Assembly (NCBI RefSeq): GCF_011440375.1
Contig: NZ_JAAOIR010000001.1
Coordinates: 1,612,001 to 1,676,000 of the forward strand
Source of the DNA: Halorubellus sp. JP-L1
Lineage (GTDB): Archaea > Halobacteriota > Halobacteria > Halobacteriales > Natrialbaceae
Length of the DNA: 64,000 bases
Direction: 5' to 3'
The number at the start of each line of letters is the position of its first letter. The first letter of the stretch is position 1. Made by a program: the position numbers and the translations under genes. The notes beneath the pieces are model-generated. The model was not told the DNA's origin and ran no database searches. It was given only the letters and a program-made list of their open reading frames with translations. Positions 63,401 through 64,000 of this stretch are shown here, one piece after another.

Positions 63401-64000
63401 GACGTGACGACGCGGGTCTCCGGGCTGTTCCGGGACGCGTTCCCGCAGGCCGCGAGCGTCGTGCACGATGCCGTCGACGCCGTCGTCGCCCTCGACGAGC
63501 CGCACGAGCTGAACTACGTGAAGAAGCACGTCGAGGAGGACGAGGCGGAGCTCGAAGCGCAGGGCGTCGAGGACGCCGCGGCCGCAGCGCGCCATCGCGT
63601 GTTCACGACGCGCCCCGGCGGCTACGGCGCGGGCACGAACAAGGCCGTCGACGAGGGGAACTGGGACGACCGGAGCGACCTCGCCGAGGTGTACGTGCAG
63701 TGGGGCGGCTACGCGATGGGGTCGCGCGGAAAGGTCACCGAGGCGCACGACGCGTTCGAGCGTCGGCTCGGGAACGTCGACGCCACGGTGAAGATAGAGG
63801 ACACCGCCGAGCAGGACGAGTTCGACTCCTCGGACTGGTACGCGTTCCACGGCGGGTTCATCACCGCCGTCGCGGAGACGGCGGGCGAGGAGCCCGCGAG
63901 CTACGTCGGGGACTCGAGCGACCCCGAGCGCGTCGACGTGTACACGAACGAGGAGAAGGTCCGGAAGGCGATGCGCGCTCGCGTCCTCAACCCCGAGTGG
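60476..64000 (+). CDS. cobN: cobaltochelatase subunit CobN (cut by window end)
   Basis: The first 1175 codons of a CobN/BchH-type large subunit; the reading frame is open to the window edge and the 3' end lies beyond it. It begins MPQIGLYTATENELGAVQRA. The CobN/BchH core motif HLGTHGSLEWLPGKTVGL is present around residue 545, and the visible end VRKAMRARVLNPEW is typical of the last ~100 residues. CobN with the ChlI/ChlD-type subunit inserts cobalt late. Divergent from that subunit with a 34-bp gap that must contain both promoters. Confidence 0.95.
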   Translation, partial: MPQIGLYTATENELGAVQRAAGRVDTDLVARSESDLDGQDDVADFLDELEDATAVVLWLHGAEDSMPGYEHVVETLRDAGVPLVVKSTGDAYAHEDTTVDAETRETVYEYLERGGTANVANCLRFLVDETSADGETDDDAGREYDAPVALPTEGVYHPDHPGASYDELVATFDPDRPTVAVWFYESHWTHENTRYVDAQVRALEAEGANALPIFCNPATDSDEQEDAEWVTDEWLVDDDGNPVVDAVLSSFMFSLSMDERGRSASDEGEGAQEVFLDRLGVPVLQTVTTMRSRSRYEASDTGVMGFELALSVALPEFDGNVITHPISGKERTDDDAGIGTAPKQHFPIEDRVDHAARLATNWARLGYLENDEKRVAVVLHNYPPSDDGIGTAFGLDTPESTVNLLDELGARGYDLDGKTPPSGQALVDDLTSQLTLDDRWVAPEDVRDLSVDVVDSGQYRDWFDDLDDRFQEHVVDEWGDPPDRPFAIPGVEFGNVLVTVQPPRGFGMDPSKVYHDSALQPPHDYVAFYAWLRERFAADAVVHLGTHGSLEWLPGKTVGLDGESAPDQLVDDLPNVYPYIVNNPGEGTQAKRRSYAAVVDYLTPVMRNAGAYDELAELEELASRYREAGMEDARSDDGEALADRLRELVHELDLALELGIEGDVEEKVDVRGPEEAGTTLAEGEVAGDSVDVEELVERVHEYVTDVKTTQIRMGLHTLSEPPEGERLVEYLVALTRLENPGAPSLRESVAGVLGVDHERMLDEPGTYADDLGMTYAEAADEVYETCLELVEHLAASGFDAEAINWNLLVVDLDPLGDGRAESGAHGALREVLRFVCEEAQPRVDGASAEVPRTADALDGEYVPPGGSGAPTRGGVDLLPTARNFYTLDPRKVPARSAWHVGKQVADGVAERHMEDEGEYPEEVGVVAWGTPTVRTRGETIAQVLALMGVEPEWTDAGRVDDVEPIPLEELDRPRIDVTTRVSGLFRDAFPQAASVVHDAVDAVVALDEPHELNYVKKHVEEDEAELEAQGVEDAAAAARHRVFTTRPGGYGAGTNKAVDEGNWDDRSDLAEVYVQWGGYAMGSRGKVTEAHDAFERRLGNVDATVKIEDTAEQDEFDSSDWYAFHGGFITAVAETAGEEPASYVGDSSDPERVDVYTNEEKVRKAMRARVLNPEW

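Overview
The window is chromosomal DNA of a halophilic archaeon (class Halobacteria). The evidence is very high G+C, a strongly acidic proteome, an archaellum (arl) operon with three archaellins, a doublet archaeal histone, an RPA-type single-stranded DNA-binding protein, ribosomal protein S6e, archaeal-type RNase P RNA, an intron-containing elongator tRNA-Met and twin-arginine lipoproteins. The genus cannot be fixed from the sequence alone.

Layout. 0-5.4 kb: housekeeping and regulatory genes (Zn-ribbon winged-helix regulator, OsmC, HTH regulator, SurE, DUF5790-type coiled coil, MptD, Azf-like dehydrogenase). 5.4-7.1 kb: an A+T-rich mini-island holding one STAND/AAA-like ATPase, bounded by a 28-bp direct repeat that is the 3' end of the Azf-like gene. 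7.2-13.7 kb: small conserved proteins, two paralogous lipoproteins on either side of a tRNA-Arg with decayed copies of its 3' end, then rpa2, histone and histone deacetylase. 14.8-22.7 kb: cca, tRNA-Asn, methyltransferases, a palindrome-controlled pair (small regulator-like protein and a HEAR/PD-(D/E)XK-like nuclease), intron-bearing tRNA-Met, an FxLYD lipoprotein, M29 aminopeptidase, repeats and rnpB. 22.7-29.1 kb: AMMECR1, NAD salvage genes (nicotinate phosphoribosyltransferase, nicotinamidase-like) around two surface lipoproteins with HExxH metallopeptidase motifs, and a DUF5807-type protein.

29.6-40.2 kb: the motility locus. Leftward: three archaellins and one uncharacterised gene. Rightward: arlCE-F-G-H-I-J, then arlD and a PadR-type regulator. 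40.3-47.2 kb: DUF7112-type protein, S6e, KatG, DoxX, lipid kinase, TspO, DUF21. 47.3-64 kb: cobalamin synthesis. The rightward operon is cbiT-L-F-G-H-H-ferredoxin-LAGLIDADG-like-cbiX-DUF3209-beta propeller. The leftward set is a ferredoxin, cbtA, cbtB and a ChlI/ChlD-type chelatase. cobN is divergent and runs off the window end.

Most noteworthy: (1) the repeat-bounded ATPase mini-island; (2) a cob-operon protein that looks like a degenerate LAGLIDADG homing endonuclease; (3) the divergent nuclease/regulator pair around a 16-bp palindrome; (4) several independent tandem duplications sitting at the 3' ends of genes; (5) a tail with four Ser-x-Cys-Gly motifs on the second CbiH; (6) multiple tRNA-Arg 3'-end scars.
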